NCBI RefSeq assembly: GCF_020005365.1
Contig: NZ_JACNML010000008.1
Location: 84,760-148,759 of the forward strand
DNA length: 64,000 bases
Origin: Kangiella shandongensis
GTDB taxonomy: Bacteria; Pseudomonadota; Gammaproteobacteria; Enterobacterales; Kangiellaceae
Direction: 5' to 3'
The position numbers were made by a program, and so were the translations under genes. Below are positions 16,304 to 24,064 of this stretch, piece after piece (position 1 is the stretch's first letter; each line of letters begins with the position of its first letter). A model generated the notes under the pieces. The model was given only the letters and a program-made list of their open reading frames with translations, was not told the origin of the DNA and did no database searches.

Positions 16304-16378
16304 TCACACGCGCCCCCGTTGCGGTAATAAAATCACCACAATCACGTTGACGATAATGTTAGAAACTTGTTTTAGCAT
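16304..16378 (-). CDS. ilvL: ilv leader peptide 1 (distal)
   Basis: A 24-codon ORF with four Ile, six Val and three Leu codons (core NIIVNVIVVILLPQRGR) precedes the distal attenuator terminator. The distance from its stop to the terminator is the same as in the second copy. GGGGGC within the Arg-Gly-Arg codons (16312-16317) can form the competing pair with the terminator 5' arm. If a ribosome stalls at the Ile/Val/Leu codons this GGGGGC is free and pairs, giving antitermination. If the ribosome reaches the stop it covers GGGGGC and the terminator forms (inference). Confidence 0.88.
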   Translation of the reverse strand: MLKQVSNIIVNVIVVILLPQRGRV

Positions 16379-16513
16379 TTGAATGAACTCAATAATAATC
16401 GGTTAAATTTTTTCACCACTCGAGACTATCACAGTACTTGCGCTTTGCAAATAAAAAAGTGCGTTATGCCATGTGGTCAGATTAGTTGTATGTTGTTTGG
16501 TTATAAAGGGCTG

Positions 16514-17323
16514 CTAGTGAGTTACTGATATTTCAGTTATTTCCGGTGATAGAAGTTCGCTGCGCAGCTGGTGCCAGTCCAAAATGCTCAGGTGACCATC
16601 AAAGTCTTCCGCCAGTGCGGTACAGCTTTCGACCCAATCTCCGTCGTTGTAATAATTAATGCCATGAAACTGGCGTATCTCGGCATGATGGATGTGACCA
16701 CAGACGATCCCATCTGCTTGTTTTTTGCTAGCGTGTTCGGCTGCTATTTTTTCAAACTGAGAGATATAACTGACGGCGTTTTTTACTTTCATCTTCAAGT
16801 GTGCGGATAGTGACCAGTAACCTTTATCGAAGCGTTCGCGAAATTTATTGATGGGACGGTTAAGTTTTAATAAGAACTCGTAGAGGTGATCACCAATTGT
16901 TGCCAGCCAAGGTGTAAAACGCATCACGTTATCGAAAATATCTCCATGCAAGACCAGCAGCCGCTCACCTCGAGCTGTCACATGAATATCATCTTCCAGG
17001 ATCTTGACGCTACCCAGTGACATACCGGTATAGTTTCTAACAAGGGAGTCATGGTTGCCTGGAATAAAGATCACTTCGCAGCCTTTACGTCCTTTGCGGA
17101 GAATTTTTTGTACTACATCATTGTGTAGCTGAGGCCAGTACCAGCGATTTTTAAGCCGCCAGCAATCAATAATATCACCAACCAGGTATAACTTTTTGCA
17201 CTCAATGTGCTGCAAAAATTCGAGAAGTAACTGTGCTTGGCAACCTTTGCTGCCGAGATGGGTATCGGAGAGCCAGATGGTACGGTAACGACGCTTTGTG
17301 CCGGGGTTCGAAGGTAACGTCAT
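16514..17323 (-). CDS. LpxH-like metallophosphoesterase
   Basis: The 269-residue calcineurin-like phosphoesterase has the full metal-ligand set: LSDTHLG (Asp20, His22), VGDIIDCW, GNHDS, LVLHGDIFD and CGHIHHAEI. It belongs to the group related to UDP-2,3-diacylglucosamine hydrolase (LpxH, lipid A synthesis). Its length of 269 exceeds the roughly 240 of classical LpxH, so it may be one of the paralogues whose substrate is unknown. It is divergent from a BamA-like outer-membrane protein gene, and the 170-base gap holds a perfect palindrome at 17349-17361. Confidence 0.8.
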   Translation of the reverse strand: MTLPSNPGTKRRYRTIWLSDTHLGSKGCQAQLLLEFLQHIECKKLYLVGDIIDCWRLKNRWYWPQLHNDVVQKILRKGRKGCEVIFIPGNHDSLVRNYTGMSLGSVKILEDDIHVTARGERLLVLHGDIFDNVMRFTPWLATIGDHLYEFLLKLNRPINKFRERFDKGYWSLSAHLKMKVKNAVSYISQFEKIAAEHASKKQADGIVCGHIHHAEIRQFHGINYYNDGDWVESCTALAEDFDGHLSILDWHQLRSELLSPEITEISVTH

Positions 17324-17348
17324 ACTGCTAACCTTATCAATGCGATGA

Positions 17349-17361
17349 GGTTACTGTAACC
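17349..17361. promoter_or_regulatory. Palindrome GGTTACTGTAACC
   Basis: A perfect odd-centred 13-base palindrome lies in the divergent region between the phosphoesterase and BamA-like genes, 26 bases before the phosphoesterase start. It has the form of a regulator site; the factor is not known. Confidence 0.35.
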
Positions 17362-17493
17362 ATATCATATGACTATTTGATTACAGCTGGCCTACAATTT
17401 GATGTATGTTATGGAGTGTGTGACAGTTATTAGGGTAAATAATTATTTTACACTATGATGACTGTGAGAGTAATCAGACAAGACTAAAACTAT

Positions 17494-19086
17494 ATGCGAC
17501 TGATATTTGGCGCAGTAACCTATATTCTATTGTTCACTGCAGCTATTTCAGCAACTGCTGCTGATAAGAATAAACGGTATAAGATCAACGATATTCAGAT
17601 CGTGACGCAGCCTATCTTTAGTGAAGAGGAGCGAACCGGCTGGATCTATCAGACTGCCGATGAGTTGCATATTGATACTAAGCCTTATGTTATCGAGCGG
17701 CTGTTACCTTTTAAAACTGGTGATATGGTGAGTCCTCGTATGCTGGAGGAGGCTGCCCGAATTTTAAGACAGCAGGATTTTTTCAGGGACGCCGAGATTC
17801 GTTGGGAGGCTTCGGACGGGGGGATTAATCTTCTGGTGGAAGTCTGGGAAACCTGGACGCTGATACCAACAGTGGATATCAGCCGAGAAGGGGGCGTCAC
17901 CGAATATACTTACGGTATTGAAGACGACAATCTGCTAGGGCATGGCCTCAGAGCAACATTGGAATACTTTAAAGAAGATGATCGTACCGGTTATACCTTT
18001 GTTCTGGCGTCCGATGTTTCAACCGAACACCATATTCAAAGCGCGGTTGCCTTATCCAATAATTCGGATGGCGAGCAATATTCTTTTTCCGTCAGAAGAC
18101 CTTTTTATACCCTGGAAGACACCTGGGCCGCAGGCGTGAATTTTAATTCCCAGCGACTACGCGATACGATTTATAGCAACGACGAGGCAGCAAATATATT
18201 TGAGCAGGAAATTGATGAGTACGATTTATCCTACGGCCTGTCTCAAGGAATTATAGATGACCACATTGTGCGTTTTTTGCTGGGTTACAGTTATGAAGAA
18301 AACTACTTTGAGCCAGTGGCCGAGACAGTCGCGCTACCCTATGATCGTGGTCTGGAGTATTTCTGGGCGGGATTAGAATATCAGCAGGACCGATTCATTA
18401 AGACTAAAAACCTTTATCTCATAGATCGCACTGAGGACGTGCAGCTGGGGTGGTACCATCAGCTTAAGCTCGGTTATAACAGCTCGAGGCTGGGCAAGGA
18501 AAAAGGGGTTGTGGGATTCTGGCGTGGCCGGTTTGTTGAAAAGCCCGATGATGATCATTTGTTGCATTTTTTTGCTCGTTTGAGCTCAGAAGGAAAGAGC
18601 ATTGACCGGGGCGGTAACGATGTTGGGACGACCGCTTATTATGGGGTAGGGCTTGAGCATTTTTATCATTCGAGCAGAGAGCATATCTGGTATACTAGAT
18701 TACAGTATCGTGGTGCGGATAATCCGTATATTGACCGGCCGATTTCATTGGGTGGAGAGTCCGGTTTAAGAGGATACCCACTGGAGTATCTACACGGTGA
18801 AGAAAGCTATCTGATCAATCTCGAGCGACGCTTCTATCCGGGAGTGACCTGGTTTAAATTATTAAATGTTGGTTATGCCGGTTTTATTGATGCTGGCAAG
18901 GTAAGCGGCTTTACACCTTACACGAATCAGGAGAGCGGCTTACTGGCCAGTGCCGGAGTCGGGTTGCGTTTGTTTATTGCTCGTTCCAGTGGTCGCAAGG
19001 TGATCAACATCGACTTTGCTTCGCCGATAAACTCGGATTTCTTAAGCGGAGTTGACGTCAGTATTACCTTAAAAGCCAGCTTTTAG
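17494..19086 (+). CDS. BamA/Omp85-like outer-membrane barrel protein
   Basis: The 530-residue protein begins with a signal peptide (MRLIFGAVTYILLFTAAISATAA). It continues with a POTRA-like domain (about residues 60-115, including PFKTGDMVSPRMLEEAARILRQQDFFRDAEI) and ends in a 16-strand-type barrel. Conserved late-barrel Omp85 sequence is visible (GGESGLRGYPLEY near residue 425), as is a terminal Phe. It is much smaller than BamA (about 800 residues, five POTRA domains) and lacks TamA-type features I can confirm, so the role is an outer-membrane assembly or transport function not further specified. Confidence 0.83.
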   Translation: MRLIFGAVTYILLFTAAISATAADKNKRYKINDIQIVTQPIFSEEERTGWIYQTADELHIDTKPYVIERLLPFKTGDMVSPRMLEEAARILRQQDFFRDAEIRWEASDGGINLLVEVWETWTLIPTVDISREGGVTEYTYGIEDDNLLGHGLRATLEYFKEDDRTGYTFVLASDVSTEHHIQSAVALSNNSDGEQYSFSVRRPFYTLEDTWAAGVNFNSQRLRDTIYSNDEAANIFEQEIDEYDLSYGLSQGIIDDHIVRFLLGYSYEENYFEPVAETVALPYDRGLEYFWAGLEYQQDRFIKTKNLYLIDRTEDVQLGWYHQLKLGYNSSRLGKEKGVVGFWRGRFVEKPDDDHLLHFFARLSSEGKSIDRGGNDVGTTAYYGVGLEHFYHSSREHIWYTRLQYRGADNPYIDRPISLGGESGLRGYPLEYLHGEESYLINLERRFYPGVTWFKLLNVGYAGFIDAGKVSGFTPYTNQESGLLASAGVGLRLFIARSSGRKVINIDFASPINSDFLSGVDVSITLKASF

Positions 19087-19286
19087 CCCGTGAAATTGCG
19101 TAAAAAACTATGAGAGTTATGACATATCTAGACACACTTTGGCGTTATCTGGTTGAAAGTGTGGCTATCTTTTTGCCCCCGCAATAGTTATTTACATTTA
19201 CAAACACACATATCCTCAAAAATGGTATTTCATAGACCTAAAGCGCAAGACATTGATTGTTTAAAAACTGTAGTGAGGATATGACC

Positions 19287-19418
19287 ATGAAACAGAATAG
19301 AAAGGTTCCGGTCCATTTTGACGACGACGCCTATGATGTACAGGATTTATTTTTTGATGCCTGTACGGTAGTGATTACGCTGGTTCTTATCGGTATGGTG
19401 TTATACGCTATCGTCTAA
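19287..19418 (+). CDS. Small single-helix membrane protein, paralogue of the 3603-3728 product
   Basis: This 43-residue ORF has an acidic N-terminal half (HFDDDAYDVQD) and one hydrophobic helix (TVVITLVLIGMVLYAIV). It shares F-x-D-x-C-x-VVI-x-L-x-LIG-x3-Y with the product at 3603-3728 (11 of 25 identical). GAGG at 19275-19278 is eight bases before the ATG at 19287; an in-frame ATG at 19281 is too close to it. The stop overlaps the converging heptosyltransferase stop by four bases. A 200-base region without ORFs separates it from the barrel gene. The function is unknown. Conservation between two unlinked loci is the main evidence that it is translated. Confidence 0.65.
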   Translation: MKQNRKVPVHFDDDAYDVQDLFFDACTVVITLVLIGMVLYAIV

Positions 19419-20494
19419 TGAGCTTCTTCATCCAGTGGTTGCTCTAGGCCATAGAAATCGATGGCCTTTGTGACCAGCTGTTGAACCTGCTCTACGCTAA
19501 TGTCTTCCATTAAAGCGTCGCCTTTCAGGCGATAGCCCCAGGGAATGTCGTCGACGGAGCAACTGAGCTCCTCTGACGCTCTTGGAGAATAAGCATCGGC
19601 GATAAAGCGCTGATAAAGGTAGGGACCGGTTCTATTGGGATTGCTGTGGGCATACAGACCTATCACTGGCGTGTTCTGTGTTACTGCCATGTGCGCCGGA
19701 CCTGAGTCGGGGGCAATTACCAACTGGGCTTTGTTTAAGGTGAGCAGTAGCTGTTTTAGATCGGTCTGGCCCGCGAGATTAATCATGTAGGCGCGAGAAG
19801 CCTGATCAATATCGTGACAGAGCTGTTTTTCTGTATCCGAGGGGCCGCCGGTTAACAGCACCACATACCCCAGCTGATGACAAAAGTCTGCGATGGCGGC
19901 ATAGCGCTCGGTTAACCAGTTTCGCTCGGCTTTGCTCGCCGCCGGCGAAATAACAATAAACGGCTCTTTGGGTAAATAGTTGGTCGCCCAGGCTTTTGCT
20001 TCATGCGGAATGGGGATGTCCCAGCGAGGTAATTCGTCTTCTACTCCTACAGCGCGAACAAAATCACGGAAGCCGTCCAGTACATGAAAGCCGCGGCTGT
20101 CATGGATATGTTCGTTAACGAACACTGAATGCAACTCTTTACTGCGCTCTTTGGCAAACCCGATTTTGCGGCTGGCAGGGATAAAGAATGCGGCCAGGTT
20201 GGCGCGGAATGCCAGTTGCATATGCAGTAGTACATCAAACTGACGTCCTTTCATGGCTTTGCTCAGGTCGCGATAGGCTTTCCATCCGCGGCTTTTATCG
20301 AATACCACAAACTCGATCCCCGGCAAGTCACCGATCAGCTTTTCTTCGACTTTACCAATGACCCAGGTTATGGAGGTCTTTGGGTTTGCTCGCTGCATGG
20401 CTTGAATTGATGATACTGCATGGCACACATCGCCAATTGCAGAAAGACGCAATACACAAATAGATCTCAGACTGGTGGTGGTTTGGGCCGTCAA
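19415..20494 (-). CDS. Glycosyltransferase family 9 (heptosyltransferase-like) protein
   Basis: The 359-residue cytoplasmic enzyme has the GT9 start (ICVLRLSAIGDVCHAVSSIQAM), the donor-site segment SPAASKAERNW and the C-terminal APDSGPAHMA motif. Members add heptose or related sugars to the lipopolysaccharide core. The frame opens with TTG at 20494 and there is no ATG before residue 32, so a TTG start is used. It is divergent from the KDO kinase gene, which acts on the same glycolipid. The acceptor cannot be told from sequence. Confidence 0.87.
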   Translation of the reverse strand: MTAQTTTSLRSICVLRLSAIGDVCHAVSSIQAMQRANPKTSITWVIGKVEEKLIGDLPGIEFVVFDKSRGWKAYRDLSKAMKGRQFDVLLHMQLAFRANLAAFFIPASRKIGFAKERSKELHSVFVNEHIHDSRGFHVLDGFRDFVRAVGVEDELPRWDIPIPHEAKAWATNYLPKEPFIVISPAASKAERNWLTERYAAIADFCHQLGYVVLLTGGPSDTEKQLCHDIDQASRAYMINLAGQTDLKQLLLTLNKAQLVIAPDSGPAHMAVTQNTPVIGLYAHSNPNRTGPYLYQRFIADAYSPRASEELSCSVDDIPWGYRLKGDALMEDISVEQVQQLVTKAIDFYGLEQPLDEEAH

Positions 20495-20576
20495 AGCATT
20501 GCTCAGAATGTTAGGGATAGATCAGATTTTAATGTATAGTATGGCATAAACCAACCGCGTAATTGATTGAGTTTAC

Positions 20577-21305
20577 GTGAAAATTCAACAAATCGATAAA
20601 AACCGCTATCTGGTGGCAGTGGATAAGTACCGAGATAAGGTGACAAAGGATTGGTTTGACCCGGAGCAGCTTAGGCGCAATGATGAAATCATCGGTCAGT
20701 CGGTAGGACGTAATACGACGTATTTCTTCCAGAAAGACGAGCAGCGTTTTGTGCTGCGACGTTACTGTCGAGGCGGTATGGTCGCCCGATGGATTGAAGA
20801 TAGCTACTTCTTTCTTGGCATAAAGAAGACCCGAGCTTACCGTGAACAGGCGATGTTACAGAAAATGCGTGAGCTGGCGTTGCCGGTGCCGGAGCCAGTG
20901 GCTTTACTGATCAGCAAAAAAGGTCTGAGCTACCGAGCATCCATTATTATCCGCTTGATTAAGGACTCGCAAGACCTGTTTCACATCTTACGTAAGCGAG
21001 CGCTTACTGATAGTGAATGGGGCGCGGTTGGAAACTTAATTCGACGCTTTCATCGGCAGGGCGTTTACCATGCCGATTTGAATATCCATAATATTTTGAC
21101 GAACCATGATGGGGCTATGTGGTTGATCGACTTTGATCGCGGGCGCTTTGTCGAACCCAATGCGACGAATTTAGAAAGCAACCTGAGTCGGCTTAAACGT
21201 TCATTAGAAAAAGAAAGCAGGAAATGGCCGCAATTTCACTGGCGCGCGCCTGACTGGGAGCTGCTGATGAAAGGGTACCAGCAGTCCTCAGGACAAAACG
21301 ACTAG
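20577..21305 (+). CDS. kdkA: 3-deoxy-D-manno-octulosonic acid kinase
   Basis: This 242-residue protein kinase-fold enzyme phosphorylates the KDO residue of KDO-lipid A, as in organisms with a single phosphorylated KDO. Visible motifs are FVLRRYCRGG (nucleotide-binding Lys/Arg region), the catalytic loop VYHADLNIHNIL (about residues 166-177) and the metal-binding LIDFDRGRF. The start codon is GTG at 20577. It pairs divergently with a GT9 heptosyltransferase-like gene. KdkA and the related WaaP/InaA families look alike; the H-A-D-L-N-I-H-N-I-L and DFDRGRF sequence favours KdkA. Confidence 0.9.
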   Translation: MKIQQIDKNRYLVAVDKYRDKVTKDWFDPEQLRRNDEIIGQSVGRNTTYFFQKDEQRFVLRRYCRGGMVARWIEDSYFFLGIKKTRAYREQAMLQKMRELALPVPEPVALLISKKGLSYRASIIIRLIKDSQDLFHILRKRALTDSEWGAVGNLIRRFHRQGVYHADLNIHNILTNHDGAMWLIDFDRGRFVEPNATNLESNLSRLKRSLEKESRKWPQFHWRAPDWELLMKGYQQSSGQND

Positions 21306-22313
21306 TTATACGGAAATTAATGCCGCCATCATGGCAAACAGAGTAATGAAGCCGAACACGACCAGATAGATCAGACTGAAGGCGACAAATTTCAGACTGG
21401 TACGCCAATAGTTCTGACCGTAAAACCGTTTCATTGATATAAATAGATAGATCACCACCCAGAACAATAGAAGCCAGCCAAGTGGAATGACCTCAAGCCA
21501 ACTCAAGCTTTGCCGCAGCTGATACCAGCCAAGGTAAAGTAGAATCATGGCAAACATGTAACAGTGAGAATGAATCAGCAGTACCAGATGTTCGACATAG
21601 AGGTGTCGTTTCATAAAGTACAGCAGCTGCAGCACCAACGCCAACAGAGGCATGGTAAAGAGAAAGGTTTGCGGTAATGCTTCGATTGCACTCTGGCCAA
21701 GCGATAACCCAAAGTGAACTTTGGCTTTGGCCTGTTTATCTTCTGGTAGATATTGGATGTTCTCGTAGGCTTCGCATAAGGCGGTGGCTTTTTTATCAAA
21801 GTAATCATCAAGCCACTGTGGCCATAGCTGAATAATTTGCTCACTATTGACGCACCTGCCGTTAAGCATGGCGGTTTGACCATTAATCGTAATGTTGTCA
21901 CCTGTGCCGGGTATATCTCCGGGCTTTTCTGCCTCTTGCTGAACCTCTTCAATTGTTTGTTTTGCTTTTTTTTCAGCCAGTACTGTTTGCACATCAATTT
22001 CGATTTCAGTAAGGTTCAAGCCGCCAAAACTGGTCAGAAGAAAGAAAATGATGGAAAGAAAAATATATAGCCGGATCGGCGTTACGTAATGATTATTATG
22101 GTGGGAATTTTTGAAGTAGTCGATACTCAGTGCCGCAGGCTTAGCCAGAGCGGCAGCGGTCTTGTAGGCCTTTGAGTCGTAGCCAAACCAGTTCTCAACA
22201 AACTCCCACAATAGCTCTTTTACACTGCGGTGTGGGCGAAACGTCTTTTGCCCACACTGGCTGCAGTATTTATCTGGAGACGACGTTAAGGCGTTAGTCT
22301 TTTGTTGGCTCAT
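21306..22313 (-). CDS. DUF3667 family membrane protein
   Basis: The 335-residue product has an N-terminal Cys-x2-Cys zinc-ribbon-like start (YCSQCGQKTFRPHRSVKELLWEFVENWFG). It then has one hydrophobic segment near residues 83-98 and about four more in the C-terminal third (from about residue 215). This is the DUF3667 layout. The function is unknown. Its start overlaps the end of the upstream DUF2909 gene by 20 bases, so the two are likely cotranscribed away from the cytochrome oxidase assembly genes. Confidence 0.85.
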   Translation of the reverse strand: MSQQKTNALTSSPDKYCSQCGQKTFRPHRSVKELLWEFVENWFGYDSKAYKTAAALAKPAALSIDYFKNSHHNNHYVTPIRLYIFLSIIFFLLTSFGGLNLTEIEIDVQTVLAEKKAKQTIEEVQQEAEKPGDIPGTGDNITINGQTAMLNGRCVNSEQIIQLWPQWLDDYFDKKATALCEAYENIQYLPEDKQAKAKVHFGLSLGQSAIEALPQTFLFTMPLLALVLQLLYFMKRHLYVEHLVLLIHSHCYMFAMILLYLGWYQLRQSLSWLEVIPLGWLLLFWVVIYLFISMKRFYGQNYWRTSLKFVAFSLIYLVVFGFITLFAMMAALISV

Positions 22314-22554
22314 CTTGGATTGACTCCTCGGCCTGATCCACCGGTAAGACGCCTTCCCGCATATTGATGAGATCGAAATGGTCGAGCAGCAGGACGAGTA
22401 TAAATAGAGCTAAACTCAGGCCAATACGCCACATCAGAGACTTTAGCAGCTGCTTACTATTCTCTTCACCACCCTTGGTCAGGAAGAATAAACCTCGAAA
22501 AAGGCTGAATAATATAGCCAGCATCAATATAATAACGACAATTTTAACCCACAT
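22294..22554 (-). CDS. DUF2909 family twin-transmembrane protein
   Basis: This small 86-residue membrane protein has two hydrophobic helices (residues about 4-26 and 43-61) and a charged C-terminus. It resembles the DUF2909 family, whose genes typically neighbour SURF1 and the cytochrome c oxidase operon. Here it is divergent from SURF1. No activity is known. An accessory role in oxidase assembly is suggested only by this conserved neighbourhood. Confidence 0.75.
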   Translation of the reverse strand: MWVKIVVIILMLAILFSLFRGLFFLTKGGEENSKQLLKSLMWRIGLSLALFILVLLLDHFDLINMREGVLPVDQAEESIQDEPTKD

Positions 22555-22613
22555 AGTGTGCTCTGCGATAATTTACGGCTTTTGTCGGCTCATTATACGA
22601 GAAATGTTGATGA

Positions 22614-23471
22614 GTGGAAGCTTTGAGATCAAGTGGTTATCGAGAGCGATGCATCATCACAGGTGTTGTTTTGAATGAATCTCCTGTAAAACCGCGGTTT
22701 TGGCAAAAGCCGTTAGTTAAAGTTAAAGTCGGTAAACGGACATTCCAGCCTCGCTTAATTCCAACGCTGGGCTTTATCCTGCTGTTGCCAGTATTATTGC
22801 GACTGGGTGTGTGGCAGCTCGACCGCGCCGAAGAAAAGCGTAACCTGATTAATGAGCTGGAAACCAAGTCGCAGGCAGAGCCAGTCCCGCTATCTGAAGC
22901 TCTGGAAACTGACGAACCGGATATGATGGCCGTACTGACCGAAGGGCAGCCGGTTTCGGGCGTAACCTTAGTTACTGATAACCAGACTCGAAACGGGCGC
23001 CTGGGTTACGAAGTGTACGGTTTGTGGCAGGCGAATGAGCTGCAGCAGCCAGTGCTGGTGAGCCGTGGCTGGCTGCCGCGTAAAGATTTTTACCAAAAGG
23101 TACCGGAAATTCCTCCTTTTAAGGCAAAGCAGCTGGCAGGAACCTTGTATTACTCCAAAGGAGCCAATGCCGTTGTTGCTAATAATGCTGTTTGGCAGGA
23201 GTTCGATGGTGTCTGGCTTTTAGGGCAATTCGATTTTCAAACTCTTGCAGAAAAAGTGAAGCAAATGGGGTATCATAGCGCCCCGTTTATCATCAGACTC
23301 AAGCCTGATGTGGACAGTGAATTCGTTCGGCAGTGGGAGGTTGTTGCCAGCCCGCCCGAAAAACACATCGCTTATGCGATCCAATGGTTTGCCATGGCCT
23401 TAGCTCTGGTAGTGTTATTTATCATTCTCAATTTGAAGCGAGTAAAGCACAATGAGTCAACAAGCAGTTGA
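22614..23471 (+). CDS. SURF1 family cytochrome c oxidase assembly protein
   Basis: The protein (up to 285 residues) has the SURF1 plan. A first transmembrane helix is followed by GVWQLDRAEEKR, then a periplasmic domain with RGWLPR, and a second helix precedes the C-terminus (HIAYAIQWFAMALALVVLFII). SURF1 delivers heme A to subunit I of cytochrome c oxidase. The start is uncertain: GTG at 22614 gives the longest form, while TTG at 22671 has AGGTG five bases upstream and no ATG is available in frame. It overlaps the next gene by 20 bases and leads the assembly operon. Confidence 0.88.
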   Translation: MEALRSSGYRERCIITGVVLNESPVKPRFWQKPLVKVKVGKRTFQPRLIPTLGFILLLPVLLRLGVWQLDRAEEKRNLINELETKSQAEPVPLSEALETDEPDMMAVLTEGQPVSGVTLVTDNQTRNGRLGYEVYGLWQANELQQPVLVSRGWLPRKDFYQKVPEIPPFKAKQLAGTLYYSKGANAVVANNAVWQEFDGVWLLGQFDFQTLAEKVKQMGYHSAPFIIRLKPDVDSEFVRQWEVVASPPEKHIAYAIQWFAMALALVVLFIILNLKRVKHNESTSS

Positions 23472-24054
23472 TCCTAAACAAAGGGCAAGTAACCGCCGGG
23501 TAGTTTCTGGTTTGGTACTACTTTTTGCTGCCCCTGTCATTTTAGCTTACATAGCCCATTATATGGGGTGGTTTAATGTTGCAACGCAAAACAACGGTAA
23601 ATTGTTGGATGCACCATACCCTCATTTCGAGCAGTTCGAGTGGTCTTCAGCCGAAGGCGAACCTCTGCATTTTCGTGACTTCGAAACGCTTTGGTGGTGG
23701 ATTTATGTGCCACGGTCGGATGAGTGTGAGACCACCTGTGAGACGACGGTTAAATGGTTAACCCGTACGCACTTAACTCTGGGCAAAGAAGCCGATAAGT
23801 TGAAGCGTTTGGTGGTGTTTCCATCCAAGGTGAATTATCAGGAAAAGGTCGAGAATACGGATAATATTATCCTGGCGCAGGGGCCGGTTAAAAGCAGTGC
23901 GACAGAATTAGAGCGCGGTAAGGTCTATCTGATGGATCCGCATGGCAATATTTTTATGCAGTATGAGCCGGTTAGCACCCAGGAAGAGGCTAAGGCAAGT
24001 AGTAAGGGAATTCGTGACGATGTCCGCAAGGCAATGAAAGTAACAGGGCTATAG
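23452..24054 (+). CDS. Membrane-anchored Sco-like protein with CxxxC (oxidase assembly locus)
   Basis: The 200-residue protein has an N-terminal helix (about residues 19-41) and a periplasmic domain. Near residue 90 it has Cys-Glu-Thr-Thr-Cys, the same C-x3-C spacing as the copper site of Sco proteins. It ends with KVYLMDPHGNIFMQYEP, which matches the thioredoxin-fold C-terminal region of Sco. It sits between SURF1 and heme A synthase genes, a place where similar short proteins occur in other proteobacteria. A role in copper delivery or thiol redox for the CuA site is an inference. No experimentally defined family name is recognised. Confidence 0.75.
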   Translation: MSQQAVDPKQRASNRRVVSGLVLLFAAPVILAYIAHYMGWFNVATQNNGKLLDAPYPHFEQFEWSSAEGEPLHFRDFETLWWWIYVPRSDECETTCETTVKWLTRTHLTLGKEADKLKRLVVFPSKVNYQEKVENTDNIILAQGPVKSSATELERGKVYLMDPHGNIFMQYEPVSTQEEAKASSKGIRDDVRKAMKVTGL

Positions 24055-24064
24055 CGAGTATCTT

